A stretch of DNA of 64,000 nucleotides from Brackiella oedipodis DSM 13743 (GTDB lineage Bacteria > Pseudomonadota > Gammaproteobacteria > Burkholderiales > Burkholderiaceae_B): contig NZ_JHZJ01000009.1 of NCBI RefSeq assembly GCF_000621025.1, forward strand, positions 62,001 through 126,000, read 5' to 3'. This document shows positions 44,427 to 54,570 of the stretch, one piece after another. A program made the translations under genes and the position numbers. A model generated the notes under the pieces. The model was not told where the DNA came from. It did no database searches and was given only the letters and a program-made list of their open reading frames with translations. How positions within the stretch are numbered: the first letter of the stretch is position 1; every line of letters begins with the position of its first letter.

Positions 44427-45719
44427 TTAGGCTTGCTTGAGCGCACGCCAAGCAATGTCGCTACGGTATTGCGCGCCTTCAAAATGAATGGCTTGAACCG
44501 TGGCATAAGCTCGATCACGAGCGGCTTCGAGGTCTTGGCCGAGTGCTGTGACACATAAGACACGACCACCACTCGTGAGCAATTGACTATTGGCGGCTTT
44601 GTTGGCCAACGCCGTGCCTGCATGAAAGACAACGCAATCAGCTTGATCTTCGGGCAGACCGGTAATGCTATCGCCCGTGCGCGGTTCAACGGGGTAGTTG
44701 TAAGCGGCCATCACCACCCCAATGGCTGGGCGTGGATCCCATTGCGCTTGAATTTGGTCTAAACGTTGTTCTTGGGCCGCCTGTAATAGGGCCACAAAGT
44801 CGCTTTGTAAGCGCATCATAATTGGTTGTGTTTCGGGGTCACCCATACGGGCATTGAATTCTAATACCTTTATAGGGCGTTCTTGGTCGTTACCCTCACC
44901 AATCATTAAACCCGCATATAAAAAACCCGTATATTCGATGCCATCTTTGAGCATACCTTGCATGGTGGGCTCAATCACTTCTTGCATAATGCGACGATGC
45001 AATACTTCGGAAACAATGGGCGCTGGTGAATAAGCGCCCATACCACCGGTATTAGGGCCTTGGTCGTGATCGAGCTGACGCTTATGATCTTGACTGGAGG
45101 CTAGAGGCAAGACATGTTTGCCATCGGCCATCACAATAAAACTGGCTTCTTCGCCAGTAAGAAATTCCTCGATCACCACTTTGGCACCCGCCTGACCAAA
45201 GAAACCGCCTAGCATATCATCAATCGCTTGATCTGCTTGCTCGAGCGTTTCGGCGACAATAACCCCTTTACCGGCAGCCAAACCATCGGCTTTGATGACA
45301 ATGGGGACTCCCTGTTGCCGTACATAGTCATGAGCTTGTTGGGCATCATTAAAGACGGCATAGGCGGCCGTCGGAATATGATGCCGTTGCATGAACTCTT
45401 TGGCAAAGGTTTTGGAACTTTCAAGTTGGGCAGCGGCCTGCTTAGGACCAAAAATAGCGAGTCCATTGGCACGAAAGAGATCCACGATACCCGCTGCCAG
45501 CGGGGCTTCTGGGCCTACTACCGTGAAATCAATACCTTCTTGAAGCGCAAATTCGAGACATTGTTGCGCCGATTTTGCGTTGATATTGTGCAGATTGGGC
45601 GCCAATGCGGTGCCACCGTTACCTGGTGCCACAAACACTTCAGTCGCTTGGGGTGATTGAGCAATTTTCCAGGCCAAGGCATGTTCGCGTCCGCCAGCGC
45701 CGACCACTAAAATCTTCAT
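44427..45719 (-). CDS. purD: Phosphoribosylamine-glycine ligase (PurD)
   Basis: 430-residue ATP-grasp enzyme for the second step of de novo purine synthesis. Conserved blocks: the opening [28 protein letters not shown], the ATP-grasp lysine in [28 protein letters not shown] and [12 protein letters not shown]. The length is standard. It lies 41 bases after yebC and seven before nadD on the same strand, so it probably belongs to one long transcript that runs down to maf. Confidence 0.97.
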   Translation of the reverse strand: MKILVVGAGGREHALAWKIAQSPQATEVFVAPGNGGTALAPNLHNINAKSAQQCLEFALQEGIDFTVVGPEAPLAAGIVDLFRANGLAIFGPKQAAAQLESSKTFAKEFMQRHHIPTAAYAVFNDAQQAHDYVRQQGVPIVIKADGLAAGKGVIVAETLEQADQAIDDMLGGFFGQAGAKVVIEEFLTGEEASFIVMADGKHVLPLASSQDHKRQLDHDQGPNTGGMGAYSPAPIVSEVLHRRIMQEVIEPTMQGMLKDGIEYTGFLYAGLMIGEGNDQERPIKVLEFNARMGDPETQPIMMRLQSDFVALLQAAQEQRLDQIQAQWDPRPAIGVVMAAYNYPVEPRTGDSITGLPEDQADCVVFHAGTALANKAANSQLLTSGGRVLCVTALGQDLEAARDRAYATVQAIHFEGAQYRSDIAWRALKQA

Positions 45720-45760
45720 GAAAGTTCTCTAAGTAGTAACAAGGTTAAAACAAAAGTGAA

Positions 45761-46489
45761 TTAATCGATGTCTATGACCGCATTGGTATAGACCTCTTGG
45801 ACATCATCCAAGTCCTCTAGAGTGTCGAGGATTTTTTGCATTTTTTCGGCCTCGGCGCCTTCGAGTTCAATCTCATTGAGCGCCTTCATAAAGACGCGAG
45901 AAACCTCGGGTTTAAGCGCTGCTGCTTCAAAGGCATCACGCACAGTGGCATAATCACTCGGTTCGCAAATGACTTCAATGACACCTTCATCATCGGTTTG
46001 AATGTCTTCGGCCCCGGCTTCTAGAGCGACTTCCATGATTTTTTCTTCGTCAGAATTAGGGGCAAAAATAAATTGGCCGCAATGCTTGAACATAAACGTC
46101 ACAGAACCATCGGTGCCTAGATTACCGCCATTTTTGGTGAGGGCATGGCGCACATCAGAAACCGTGCGCGTACGGTTATCTGTCATGCAGTCGACAATAA
46201 CAGCCGCGCCAGCGACGCCGTAGCCTTCGTAGCGAATAGATTCATAGTTAGCACCGTCTGTGGCACCGCTACCTCGGGCCACTGCGCGTTGGATATTATC
46301 CTTAGGCATATTTGCCGCCGTGGCTTTGTCCCAAGCCATGCGTAGAGCGGGGTTAGCAGCGGGATCAGGACCGCCAGCACGGGCTGCTACGGTAATTTCG
46401 CGAATAATTTTGGTCCAAATTTTGCCACGTTTGGCATCTTGGCGCCCTTTACGGTGTTGGATATTAGCCCATTTACTATGACCTGCCAT
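45761..46489 (-). CDS. yebC: YebC/PmpR family translation or transcription regulator
   Basis: 242 residues starting [20 protein letters not shown], the signature of the family. [15 protein letters not shown] and the acidic C-terminal domain (ending [13 protein letters not shown]) are also canonical. Members have been described as transcription regulators (PmpR) and more recently as factors that relieve ribosome stalling at proline stretches. It heads the yebC-purD series and is divergent from the HerA-like gene. Confidence 0.96.
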   Translation of the reverse strand: MAGHSKWANIQHRKGRQDAKRGKIWTKIIREITVAARAGGPDPAANPALRMAWDKATAANMPKDNIQRAVARGSGATDGANYESIRYEGYGVAGAAVIVDCMTDNRTRTVSDVRHALTKNGGNLGTDGSVTFMFKHCGQFIFAPNSDEEKIMEVALEAGAEDIQTDDEGVIEVICEPSDYATVRDAFEAAALKPEVSRVFMKALNEIELEGAEAEKMQKILDTLEDLDDVQEVYTNAVIDID

Positions 46490-46620
46490 ATGGTATGAAC
46501 TCTCTCGTATAGTTGTGAAATAGATGTGAAAATTAATAATAAATTTTAACCCGAGTTAGACTTTTTTTTTATAAAATGTGCAAACCTAGAAGGATTACAT
46601 GTATTTACTAAGGAATTTTT

Positions 46621-48105
46621 ATGGCGGAGCCAGTCGTTGTTGGTCAGAATTCAGAGCAAAAAGTTGCGATTATTCCTAAACTCATCAATCGCCATGGACT
46701 TATTACTGGTGCCACTGGTACGGGTAAAACGGTCTCCTTACAGGTCTTGGCACAAGCCTTTTCGGAGTTAGGTATTCCAGTCTTTATGGCCGATGTCAAA
46801 GGCGACTTGACGGGCATCGCGATCGCTGGCCAAGACAGTGCCAAACAGCAAGAACGTCGAGCACAGCACAATTTGCCTACGCCTCATTGGGGCGCATGCC
46901 CAACGGTGTTATGGGATCTCTATGCTGAAAAAGGCCATCCAGTGAGGGCAACAGTTTCTGATATGGGTCCATTACTGTTGGCTCGGATCATGGATTTGAA
47001 TGAAACTCAAACGGGTATTTTGCATGTGCTCTTTAGGGTGGCCGATGATGAAGGCTTGCTGATTCTGGATTTCAAAGACCTCAAGGCTATGCTGCAAAAT
47101 ATCGATGAGCGTTCGTCCGAGTTGCGCAGTGAATATGGCAATATTGCGAAGACCTCGATAGGTGCTATTCAGCGTCGTTTATTAGAGCTCGAGAGTGCGG
47201 GTGTTGATCACTTTTTTGGTGAGCCTATGCTCGATATTCACGATTTGATGCGCCAGGTAGACGGCAAGGGGGTGGTCAATATTCTTGCCGCCGATAAGTT
47301 AATGCAATCGCCTAAGCTTTATAGCATCTTCTTATTGTGGTTACTGGCAGAAATTTATGAGCACTTACCAGAAGTGGGCGACCTAGAGATTCCAAAATTT
47401 GCCTTCTTTTTTGATGAAGCGCATTTGCTCTTTAACGACATTCCCAAAGTTTTATTAGAACGTATCGAGCAAATCGTCCGTTTGATTCGTTCCAAAGGCG
47501 TAGGGGTGTACTTTATTTCACAAAGTCCTTCAGATATTCCGGATAGTGTGTTGGGGCAGTTGGGTAATCGTATTCAACATGCCTTACGGGCGTTTACACC
47601 AAAAGACCAAAAAGCGGTCAAAGTAGCGGCCGATACCATGCGTCCGAATCCTAAGCTCGATATTTCCCAGGCCATCACAGAACTAGGTGTTGGTGAGGCT
47701 CTGGTGTCTTTCTTAGAAGCCAAAGGGAATCCAGCCGTCACTGAAAGAGTATGGATGTATGCACCGGGCAGTCAAATCGGTCCCGCTAGCCCAACAGAGT
47801 TGGCGCAAATTCGTCGGCAATCACCGTTTGCTGATAAATATGAGCAGAGTATTGATCGTGAGTCGGCCTATGAGGTGTTGCAACAGCGTACCGCCCAAAA
47901 AACAGAAAACGGGCAAGCCGTGGCTGCGCCTACCGAAGAGTCAGGCGGTTGGATGGACGCCTTCAAAGATTTGATGGTCGGTTCGACGGGACCCCGAGGT
48001 GGACGGCGTGATGGTTTGGTACAGCAAATTGTCAAAAGTGAAGTTCGTTTGGCAGGACGGCATTTATTGCGAGGCGTTTTGGGCTCTTTGATTGGCCGTA
48101 AGTAG
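46621..48105 (+). CDS. HerA-like ATPase (DUF853, YjgR-like)
   Basis: 494 residues. The Walker A motif is GATGTGKT (about 30-37) and Walker B FAFFFDEAHLLF (about 260-271); MADVKGDLTGI and LLILDFKDLKAMLQNI are typical DUF853 blocks. It belongs to the FtsK-HerA superfamily of ring-forming DNA pumps, but the role of the YjgR branch is not known. The C-terminal 70 residues (after the RVWMYAPGSQ region) are variable and glycine/basic-rich. A single gene between the divergent yebC and the convergent marR. Confidence 0.92.
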   Translation: MAEPVVVGQNSEQKVAIIPKLINRHGLITGATGTGKTVSLQVLAQAFSELGIPVFMADVKGDLTGIAIAGQDSAKQQERRAQHNLPTPHWGACPTVLWDLYAEKGHPVRATVSDMGPLLLARIMDLNETQTGILHVLFRVADDEGLLILDFKDLKAMLQNIDERSSELRSEYGNIAKTSIGAIQRRLLELESAGVDHFFGEPMLDIHDLMRQVDGKGVVNILAADKLMQSPKLYSIFLLWLLAEIYEHLPEVGDLEIPKFAFFFDEAHLLFNDIPKVLLERIEQIVRLIRSKGVGVYFISQSPSDIPDSVLGQLGNRIQHALRAFTPKDQKAVKVAADTMRPNPKLDISQAITELGVGEALVSFLEAKGNPAVTERVWMYAPGSQIGPASPTELAQIRRQSPFADKYEQSIDRESAYEVLQQRTAQKTENGQAVAAPTEESGGWMDAFKDLMVGSTGPRGGRRDGLVQQIVKSEVRLAGRHLLRGVLGSLIGRK

Positions 48106-48115
48106 CCTGTAGATG

Positions 48116-48136
48116 GCCCCTTATAGTATAAGGGGC
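48116..48136. terminator. Perfect palindrome between convergent genes
   Basis: GCCCCTTATA, one base, TATAAGGGGC: a 10-bp perfect dyad midway between the HerA-like and marR stop codons. No T-run follows on either strand, so termination is uncertain; it may be a 3'-end stabilising hairpin. Confidence 0.5.
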
Positions 48137-48138
48137 AA

Positions 48139-48681
48139 TTAACAGGACGTAGAGGAAGACGTTGCGGTAGTAGAAGGCGATTTGCTCTTAGTTTTGTGGG
48201 CTGTGTCTATTGGCTTAAGAATGTGCGGACGTACCCGGGCGATGATTTTTTTGAGAATGCTGCGTAGCGTATCAAGTTCTTCTGGGCTTAGTTCATCAAA
48301 ATGTGCATCCAGCACTTTTTCGATGGAGTTTGAAATCTGATCGTTAATCTGTTGGCTCTTGTCCGTGAGGTATAAGTTAGTGACGCGCTTATCTGTCTGA
48401 CTGGTGCAGCGTCGTACTAAACCCTTTTTTTCGAGGCGATCGAGTAAACGTGTGATGGCCCCAGAATCAATTTCGAGTCGGCGAGCTAACTCGGTCGCTG
48501 TTTTGACGCGGCCACGACCAATCAAGGCAAGGGGCTTCCATTGAGCGGCGGTGAGGCCAAGTGGTTGCAGTTCTTGATCAAGTTTGCGTTCGATAGAGAC
48601 CGTGATAATACGCATCAAAAAACCGACGCTAAGGTCGTTTTGATCGTTATTGTGTGGGTCGTATATATGGCGCGCAGACAC
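48139..48681 (-). CDS. MarR-family transcriptional regulator
   Basis: 180 residues. The winged helix is clear: TAAQWKPLALIGRG...TATELARRLEIDSGAITRLLDRLEKKGLVRR and the wing TSQTDKRVTNLYLT. MarR proteins are dimeric repressors, often released by phenolic or oxidising ligands, and usually control themselves and a neighbour. The neighbour here is a divergent quinone oxidoreductase gene, a likely target. The tail after residue 150 is a low-complexity Ser/Thr stretch ending SSSTSC. The start at 48681 keeps a 19-residue N-terminal arm. Confidence 0.92.
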   Translation of the reverse strand: MSARHIYDPHNNDQNDLSVGFLMRIITVSIERKLDQELQPLGLTAAQWKPLALIGRGRVKTATELARRLEIDSGAITRLLDRLEKKGLVRRCTSQTDKRVTNLYLTDKSQQINDQISNSIEKVLDAHFDELSPEELDTLRSILKKIIARVRPHILKPIDTAHKTKSKSPSTTATSSSTSC

Positions 48682-48746
48682 GGGTAATCAATGAATAAAT
48701 AGCTGTCAATATCTGTATTATTCTAACTGCTTAAGGAACCAATGTC

Positions 48747-48815
48747 ATGTTGTTTATAGCAGTTTTTCTGGCTACATTATTGATGTTAGCCAAAAGTTAC
48801 ACAACTTTAGCGTAG
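48747..48815 (+). CDS. Possible 22-residue hydrophobic peptide upstream of qor
   Basis: ATG 48747 to TAG 48813-48815 encodes 22 residues, mostly hydrophobic (opening MLFIAVFLATLLMLAKSY). AAGGA at 48733-48737 gives a ribosome-binding site nine bases before the ATG. It ends seven bases before the Shine-Dalgarno (AGGAG, about 48821) of the quinone oxidoreductase gene. It could be a small membrane peptide or a regulatory upstream frame; chance cannot be ruled out. Confidence 0.3.
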   Translation: MLFIAVFLATLLMLAKSYTTLA

Positions 48816-48831
48816 TGATGAGGAGAGTTGC

Positions 48832-49809
48832 ATGAAGACCAAACAAATTATCATCCAACAACACGGAGAGCCAGAGGTTCTGCAAACCGTCGAGGTCGAG
48901 TTAGCGGCACCCGCCCCCAAAGAGGTGCAGATCGAACAAAAAGCCATCGGGCTTAACTATATAGATACCTATTTTAGGACAGGATTGTATAAGCATGATT
49001 TACCGCATGGTTTAGGTTTTGAAGCAGCCGGTGTAGTCACGGCGGTGGGCTCGAGTGTGACGGAGTTCAAGGTAGGGGATCGTGTCGCCTACGGTCAAAG
49101 TCCCATCGGTGCTTATGCGCAATTTCGTAATATTCCCGCGCGTTGCCTGGTTAAACTGCCTGAGCAGATTGATTTTAAAACAGCCGCGGCCATGATGCTC
49201 AAGGGTCTGACAGCACAGTATTTGCTGCGCCAGACCTATCGTGTGGAGGCGGATCAAACGATTTTGCTACATGCGGCGGCCGGTGGGGTAGGTTTGATTG
49301 CTACGCAATGGGCCAAAGCGCTCGGGGTCAAGGTGATTGGTACGGCTTCAACACAAGCCAAGATCGATTTGGCGCTACAGCATGGCGCTTGGAAAATGAT
49401 TAATTACACCCAAGAGGACGTGGTCCAAAAAGTCCTTGAATTCACTGATCATCAAAAAGTGCCTGTGGTTTATGATGGCGTAGGTAAAGATACCTTCATG
49501 ACGTCCTTGGATTGCTTGCAACCTTTGGGTTTATTAGTGAGTTATGGCAATGCCTCAGGCCCCGTTACCAATGTTAATTTAGGTACTTTAGCCAACAAGG
49601 GCTCATTGTTTGTGACTCGTCCTGTGCTGGGCACTTATGTCGCCACCCGTGAGCGGCTGCAAGCGGCAGCAGATGATTTATTCGAGGTTGTCCAAAGGGG
49701 TGACGTGAAGATCGAGATCGGTCAGGAATTTGCGCTTACAGAGGTGGCACAAGCGCATGAAGCCCTGACTACAAGACAAACGACGGCCTCCACCATTTTA
49801 ATTCCTTAA
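48832..49809 (+). CDS. qor: NADPH:quinone oxidoreductase (zeta-crystallin type)
   Basis: 325 residues of the MDR superfamily without the zinc-binding residues, like E. coli QorA. The N-terminal GroES-like domain has GLNYIDTYFRTGLYKHDLPHGLGFEAAGVV split across the usual positions, and the Rossmann motif is AAAGGVGLIATQWAKALG (about 148-165). It reduces quinones using NADPH. AGGAG precedes the ATG. Divergent from a MarR regulator that may repress it. The gene ends at a GC-rich hairpin. Confidence 0.94.
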   Translation: MKTKQIIIQQHGEPEVLQTVEVELAAPAPKEVQIEQKAIGLNYIDTYFRTGLYKHDLPHGLGFEAAGVVTAVGSSVTEFKVGDRVAYGQSPIGAYAQFRNIPARCLVKLPEQIDFKTAAAMMLKGLTAQYLLRQTYRVEADQTILLHAAAGGVGLIATQWAKALGVKVIGTASTQAKIDLALQHGAWKMINYTQEDVVQKVLEFTDHQKVPVVYDGVGKDTFMTSLDCLQPLGLLVSYGNASGPVTNVNLGTLANKGSLFVTRPVLGTYVATRERLQAAADDLFEVVQRGDVKIEIGQEFALTEVAQAHEALTTRQTTASTILIP

Positions 49810-49820
49810 GCACAGCAGAA

Positions 49821-49851
49821 GGCAGCGGTTCTCATGATGAAAGCCGCTGCC
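49821..49851. terminator. Hairpin between convergent qor and yhhQ-like genes
   Basis: GGCAGCGG (49821-49828) pairs with CCGCTGCC (49844-49851). There is no clear T-run, so this may be a weak or Rho-assisted terminator shared by the two convergent genes. Confidence 0.5.
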
Positions 49852-49861
49852 AATAGTGACC

Positions 49862-50545
49862 TTACCCTTGTGCTTGAGGCGTATAGTTCTGCGCTAATTT
49901 TTGACTTAAAAATCTCAACAGCATGCCGTAAGCGGGTAAAAAGAACACGCCACACACGGTAATTTTGACGATATAGTCTAAGACAGCGATTTCAAACCAA
50001 TGTTGGGCCATGAAGGCATTGGGACTCCGATAGAAGGCTACAAAAAAGAAGACTAGGGTATCAATTGCATTGCCCAGAATCGTTGAGGCTGAAGGCGCTA
50101 CCCACCAGTTTTGCAGACGACGTAAGCGATTGAACACTGTTATATCCAAAAATTGGCCCACGATATAGGCCGCAAAGCTGGCTAAAGCGATGCGCGCGAC
50201 AAACACATTAAACACCCCTAAATTAGCCCATCCTTGCCAGACGCCATCCTGCCACAGCACCGATATCACATAGGACAATAGCAAAGCAGGCCACATCACG
50301 ACAAAAATAATCCTTCGAGCTAAATAAGCCCCAAAAATTCTAACCGTGAGATCAGTGGCTAAGAAAATGAACGGAAAGCTAAACGTCCCCCAAGTGGTTT
50401 CAAAACCAAAAATCTGGAAGTTTAGCTGTACGAGGTAATTACTGGCGCAAATAATAAATATATGAAATACACAAAGACGCCAAAGCGCACGGCGTTGCTG
50501 CGTTTCGGTCAGGGGCAGCGCTTGCCGAAGAATCGGAGAAGACAT
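49862..50545 (-). CDS. yhhQ: Queuosine precursor transporter (YhhQ/QPTR family)
   Basis: 227 residues with about six membrane helices. Characteristic blocks are ICASNYLVQLNFQIFG, WGTFSFPFIFLATDLTVRIFGAYLARRII in sequence, FAAYIVGQFLDITVFNRLR and APSASTILGNAIDTLVFF, the conserved DUF165 core. The family imports preQ0/preQ1 for queuosine synthesis in tRNA. A preQ1-I riboswitch directly upstream overlaps the Shine-Dalgarno, which strongly supports this role. It is convergent with qor and downstream of fbp, from which it is separated by a strong terminator. Confidence 0.94.
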   Translation of the reverse strand: MSSPILRQALPLTETQQRRALWRLCVFHIFIICASNYLVQLNFQIFGFETTWGTFSFPFIFLATDLTVRIFGAYLARRIIFVVMWPALLLSYVISVLWQDGVWQGWANLGVFNVFVARIALASFAAYIVGQFLDITVFNRLRRLQNWWVAPSASTILGNAIDTLVFFFVAFYRSPNAFMAQHWFEIAVLDYIVKITVCGVFFLPAYGMLLRFLSQKLAQNYTPQAQG

Positions 50546-50551
50546 GAGAGT

Positions 50552-50590
50552 TCCTTAGTTTTTTTGTGTGGGAGGATTGCGAACCACAAT
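50552..50590 (-). ncRNA. preQ1-I riboswitch controlling translation of yhhQ
   Basis: On the minus strand P1 is TGTGG (50588-50584) with CCACA (50571-50567). The loop TTCGCAATCCTC shares TCGCA with the Thermoanaerobacter preQ1 aptamer. The A-rich tail CAAAAAAACTAAGGA follows, the class hallmark. TCCT in the loop (50576-50573) can pair with AGGA (50555-50552), which is also the Shine-Dalgarno six bases before the yhhQ ATG. Binding of preQ1 should therefore hide the ribosome-binding site. Confidence 0.88.
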
Positions 50591-50653
50591 GATGAATTGC
50601 GATGGTTATAGGCACATCGCCCAAGGCCTTTTGCTAAGCCGTAAAAAAGCCGT

Positions 50654-50686
50654 AAAAAAGCTTGGTTCAAGCCACTTGAACCAAGC
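50654..50686 (-). terminator. Strong intrinsic terminator after fbp
   Basis: A perfect 12-bp stem (50660-50671 with 50675-50686), three-base loop, followed on the minus strand by TTTTTTACGG. Two GCCGTAAAAAA repeats lie next to it. It separates fbp from the riboswitch-controlled yhhQ gene. Confidence 0.95.
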
Positions 50687-50708
50687 CTTAAGCATTATAA
50701 AAGAAAAC

Positions 50709-51713
50709 TTATTGTTTGTGTTTTTGGTAGTAGTCGGCGACGGTTTGCACCTCCTGAGCTGATCCTAAAATAACACTTAATCGTTGGTGCAAGCCTTGGG
50801 GATCAACATCGAGAATGGCTTTGTCGGCGTTAATGGCTTTGCCACCGGCTTGTTCAACCAAAAAGCTCATCGGATTGGCCTCATACATAAGACGTAACTT
50901 GCCTGGTTTGCTTGGATCACGTTTGTCCCAGGGATACATAAAAATACCACCGCGCATCATAATGCGATGGACATCGGCTACCATGGAAGCGATCCAGCGC
51001 ATATTGAAGTTTTTGGCGCGTGGCCCTTCGGTGCCGGCTAAACAATCTTTTACATAGTGACGAATCGCCTCATCCCAATGCCTAAAATTAGACATATTAA
51101 TAGCAAACTCTGCGGTTTCTGGGGCGATCTTAATATCCACGTGGGTCAGCAACCATTCATCACGATTTGGCTCCAGTGTAAAGCCAAATACCCCATGACC
51201 CAGGCTAAACAGTAGCATCGTTTGAGGACCATAAATGGCGTAACCCGCTGCGTGTTGCTGACGACCATTTTGTAAAAAACTATCGTCCGTAATTTCGGTA
51301 CCTGTGGGTGCTTTCAGTACCGAGAAAATCGTGCCCACAGAAACATTTACATCGATATTAGAAGAGCCATCGAGGGGATCGAATAAGAGCAAATAGGGAC
51401 CCTTGCTATACTCGGCGGGAATAGCATAGTGATGGTCCATTTCCTCGGAAGCCATGGCCGCTACACAACCCCCTTGTTGGTTGCCTTCAAGCATGAAGTC
51501 ATTGGCCATCACATCTAATTTTTTTTGAGTCTCGCCTTGCACATTTTGTTGTTCTAGACTGCCCAGTACTCCCCCTAGGGCGCCTTGACGCACGGCTTGA
51601 TGGATACGGCGACATGAGGCAGCGATTTGCTGGATGAGGGCGATTAACTGCGCATCGAGTTGGTGCTGTGCCTGATGCTGCTCTAAAAATTGTGCGAGCG
51701 TTTGCGTAGACAT
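50709..51713 (-). CDS. fbp: Fructose-1,6-bisphosphatase class 1
   Basis: 334-residue gluconeogenic enzyme that removes the 1-phosphate of fructose 1,6-bisphosphate. The metal and substrate motif [22 protein letters not shown] (seen in segments about 108-128), the ASEEMDHH loop and the C-terminal [20 protein letters not shown] are diagnostic. ATG 51713 has AAAGGAAAC upstream, lying within the end of pepN, whose coding sequence overlaps fbp by 31 bases. Ends at a strong terminator. Confidence 0.96.
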   Translation of the reverse strand: MSTQTLAQFLEQHQAQHQLDAQLIALIQQIAASCRRIHQAVRQGALGGVLGSLEQQNVQGETQKKLDVMANDFMLEGNQQGGCVAAMASEEMDHHYAIPAEYSKGPYLLLFDPLDGSSNIDVNVSVGTIFSVLKAPTGTEITDDSFLQNGRQQHAAGYAIYGPQTMLLFSLGHGVFGFTLEPNRDEWLLTHVDIKIAPETAEFAINMSNFRHWDEAIRHYVKDCLAGTEGPRAKNFNMRWIASMVADVHRIMMRGGIFMYPWDKRDPSKPGKLRLMYEANPMSFLVEQAGGKAINADKAILDVDPQGLHQRLSVILGSAQEVQTVADYYQKHKQ

Positions 51714-54445
51714 ATCGTTTCCTTTGAATAAATATAAATTTCTAGTGCTTTGCTGATAATTTCATGAACGTTGCGCGATAAATTGTTGGCACTAGCCACC
51801 CGTTGAATAGCTTTGTGCATGGCATCGCGATAGGGCTGCGCATAGCGCTTCCAGTTATCAAGACAGCGGGCTAGGCGTGCTGCCACCTCTGGATTAATTT
51901 GGTTGAGATACAACACTTGATCCGCCCAAAACTCATAACCTTCACCATTTTTATGATGGAAATTCTGCATATTATTCATGCAAAATTGGAATAATAAGGA
52001 ACGCGCCCGGTTAGGGTTGCGAATATTAAAGGCTGGATGCGCCATCAATGCTTCCGCCTGTGCCAGACTGACAGAAGGCGAACTGGCCTGAATGGCAAAC
52101 CACTTATCAATCACGAGTGCATCATGCTGCCAGTGTTCAAAGAAGCGAGCTAGGGCATGGCTGCGGACATCTTCAGGGCCATAGTCGGTGATCGCACTCA
52201 GGGCAGTGATGCCATCGGTCATATTATTATGGTTCTTAAACAGCGTTTGGCTATACACTTGTGCTTCAGGATGCTCGATGCTCATGAGCATTTTCAGTGC
52301 TTGTTGGCGCAAACGACGTTTACCCACACTAATCGGATCAGGACTATAGGCGCGCTCGGGTTCATGAGCCTGCAAGATGGCCCAGTACGCTTGGCTAAAT
52401 TGTTTGGCTAGCGTCTGCTGCAGGAGTTGATGAGCGGCCACCAGAGCTTGCGGATCCGCTTGGCGCATTTGTTCTAACAAAATCCTTAAGCTAGGCAAGC
52501 TCAATAAGCACGCTTTATAGGCCGGATCGAGCTGTTGATCTTGCAGAGTGGCCTGCCAAATCCTGAAGATCTCAGGCTTGATAGAGTGGCTATCAGGGTT
52601 AGCCGAGTCGCTAGCAAATTCTTCGGCCAGCGCCAAGGTAGTGCTTGTCAGTAACTCTTGTAAGGCTTGCCAACGTGTAAAGTGATTACTATCGTGGCTG
52701 GCCAGGACAGCCAGGTCGCTATCGCTGTAGTCATATTCCACCACTACGGGCGCCGAAAAATCACGCAATAAAGAAGGAATAGGGGCTGATTTGACTGCGT
52801 TGAGCGTCCAAGTCTCTTGGGCTTGCTTGAGTTCTAATAGCACTTCTTGCTGTGTTTGACCGGCTAACTCAAAGCTCAATGCCTGCCCTTGAGCATCTAA
52901 TAAGCCAAGTTTAAATGGAATATGGAAAGGCTGTTTATGGAAGTCTTGACGGCGTTTTTCAACGCCGACGAGGTCGCACGATTGTTGCAAGGTAATTTCG
53001 CAAGTCTGCGCCGCTTTATCATAGTTTAGGGTGACTTCTACCCTTGGTGTGCCCGCTTGGCTATACCAATGTCGAAATACGGCTAAATCCTTGCCTGGAT
53101 GTTGTTCCTTATAGACGGCTTGCATAGTTTCAAGAAAATCATCGCAAGTTACGGCCTGACCATCAAAGGTATGGAAATAATTGGCAATACCTTGCTGAAA
53201 ACCCGCTTCACCCAATAACGTGTGTTGCATACGAATGACTTCAGCGCCTTTTTCATAGACAGTAGCGGTATAAAAATTACCGATTTCTTCGTAACTATCG
53301 GGTCGGATAGGATGCGCCATAGGGCTGGCATCTTCTGGGAACTGCGCCATTCTCAGTAGGTTGACGTCCTCAATACGCTTCACAGCTCGTGCGCTTTGGG
53401 CAGCCGTATCGTCCAGGCCACGCGCCCGTATATCCGCCGAAAACTCTTGTTCACGAAAAACGGTTAAACCTTCTTTGAGACTAAGTTGAAACCAATCGCG
53501 ACATGTGACGCGATTGCCACTCCAGTTATGAAAATACTCATGTCCAATAACATCTTCGACGCCGATAAAATTTTGGTCGGTCGAGGTTTCTGGGGTGGCC
53601 AAGACATAGGCAGCATTGAAAATATTCAGTCCCTTATTCTCCATGGCGCCCATATTAAAGTCGCGTACCGCCACAATCATGAAACGATCTAAATCAAGCT
53701 CAAGATTAAAGCGTTTTTCGTCCCATTTGAGTGCTCGCTCGAGACTTTGCAAGGCCCATAGTGATTGTTTACCTGAGCCTTTATCGGTATAAACTTGCAA
53801 TAAAACTTCTTTACCGCTTTTGGTTTGCGTGGTGGTTTCACGAACATCAAAATCACCCGCGACTAGGGCAAATAAATAACTTGGTTTTGCAAAAGGATCA
53901 TGCCAGACGGCTTCATGGCGGCCGTGTTCGAGCTCACGTTGTGAAACTAAATTACCATTTGAAAGTAGGTAAGGAAATTGAGCCTTGTCTGCTTGCATCG
54001 TTACGGTATAGATACTCATCACATCGGGGCGATCTGGAAAGAAGGTGATGCGTCGAAAACCCTCGGCCTCACATTGGGTAAAGAATTGCCCTTGAGAAAT
54101 ATATAAGCCCATGAGATTGCTATTAGTGCTGGGATTACAACTATTACAAATCTCTAGCACAAACTCGCCTTGCATGGCCGTAATCGTTAAGAGGTCACCC
54201 TGCAAATCATATTGCTCGGTGCCCAGCGCTTGTTGATTGCAATGAATACTTTGTAATTCTATATTCTCGCCATTGAGAACCAGATCACATGCCTGCGCCT
54301 GTTTGGCTTTAAAATGCAGCTTACTTTTGACAATCGTATGCTGCGGTTGCAAATCAAAAAATAACTCTACGGTTAGCAGTTCAAAAGGATAAGGTTGATA
54401 ATCACGACGATAAACCGTGGTGGCTTGAGATTGAGTAGTAGACAT
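51683..54445 (-). CDS. pepN: Aminopeptidase N (M1, PepN)
   Basis: 920-residue zinc aminopeptidase that trims peptides in the cytoplasm. Substrate motif GAMENKGLN and the zinc motif [10 protein letters not shown]...[10 protein letters not shown] (HExxH plus distal Glu) are present; the C-terminal DUF3458 region is normal up to ISKAL. After that a 19-residue extension ([12 protein letters not shown] and so on) runs through the fbp ribosome-binding site and start, overlapping it by 31 bases. This looks like loss of the original stop codon and would couple fbp translation to pepN. Confidence 0.96.
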   Translation of the reverse strand: MSTTQSQATTVYRRDYQPYPFELLTVELFFDLQPQHTIVKSKLHFKAKQAQACDLVLNGENIELQSIHCNQQALGTEQYDLQGDLLTITAMQGEFVLEICNSCNPSTNSNLMGLYISQGQFFTQCEAEGFRRITFFPDRPDVMSIYTVTMQADKAQFPYLLSNGNLVSQRELEHGRHEAVWHDPFAKPSYLFALVAGDFDVRETTTQTKSGKEVLLQVYTDKGSGKQSLWALQSLERALKWDEKRFNLELDLDRFMIVAVRDFNMGAMENKGLNIFNAAYVLATPETSTDQNFIGVEDVIGHEYFHNWSGNRVTCRDWFQLSLKEGLTVFREQEFSADIRARGLDDTAAQSARAVKRIEDVNLLRMAQFPEDASPMAHPIRPDSYEEIGNFYTATVYEKGAEVIRMQHTLLGEAGFQQGIANYFHTFDGQAVTCDDFLETMQAVYKEQHPGKDLAVFRHWYSQAGTPRVEVTLNYDKAAQTCEITLQQSCDLVGVEKRRQDFHKQPFHIPFKLGLLDAQGQALSFELAGQTQQEVLLELKQAQETWTLNAVKSAPIPSLLRDFSAPVVVEYDYSDSDLAVLASHDSNHFTRWQALQELLTSTTLALAEEFASDSANPDSHSIKPEIFRIWQATLQDQQLDPAYKACLLSLPSLRILLEQMRQADPQALVAAHQLLQQTLAKQFSQAYWAILQAHEPERAYSPDPISVGKRRLRQQALKMLMSIEHPEAQVYSQTLFKNHNNMTDGITALSAITDYGPEDVRSHALARFFEHWQHDALVIDKWFAIQASSPSVSLAQAEALMAHPAFNIRNPNRARSLLFQFCMNNMQNFHHKNGEGYEFWADQVLYLNQINPEVAARLARCLDNWKRYAQPYRDAMHKAIQRVASANNLSRNVHEIISKALEIYIYSKETICLRKRSHNF

Positions 54446-54570
54446 ACATGACTGTGCTTAAAAATGTGCAAGAAAGCTTATTGGACTCGTTGATGAGAGC
54501 TAGGGGTTATTATATAAAGCTCAGAGGACGGACTCAATAATGCAGTGTGGTACTGATAGGATAAACCAAA

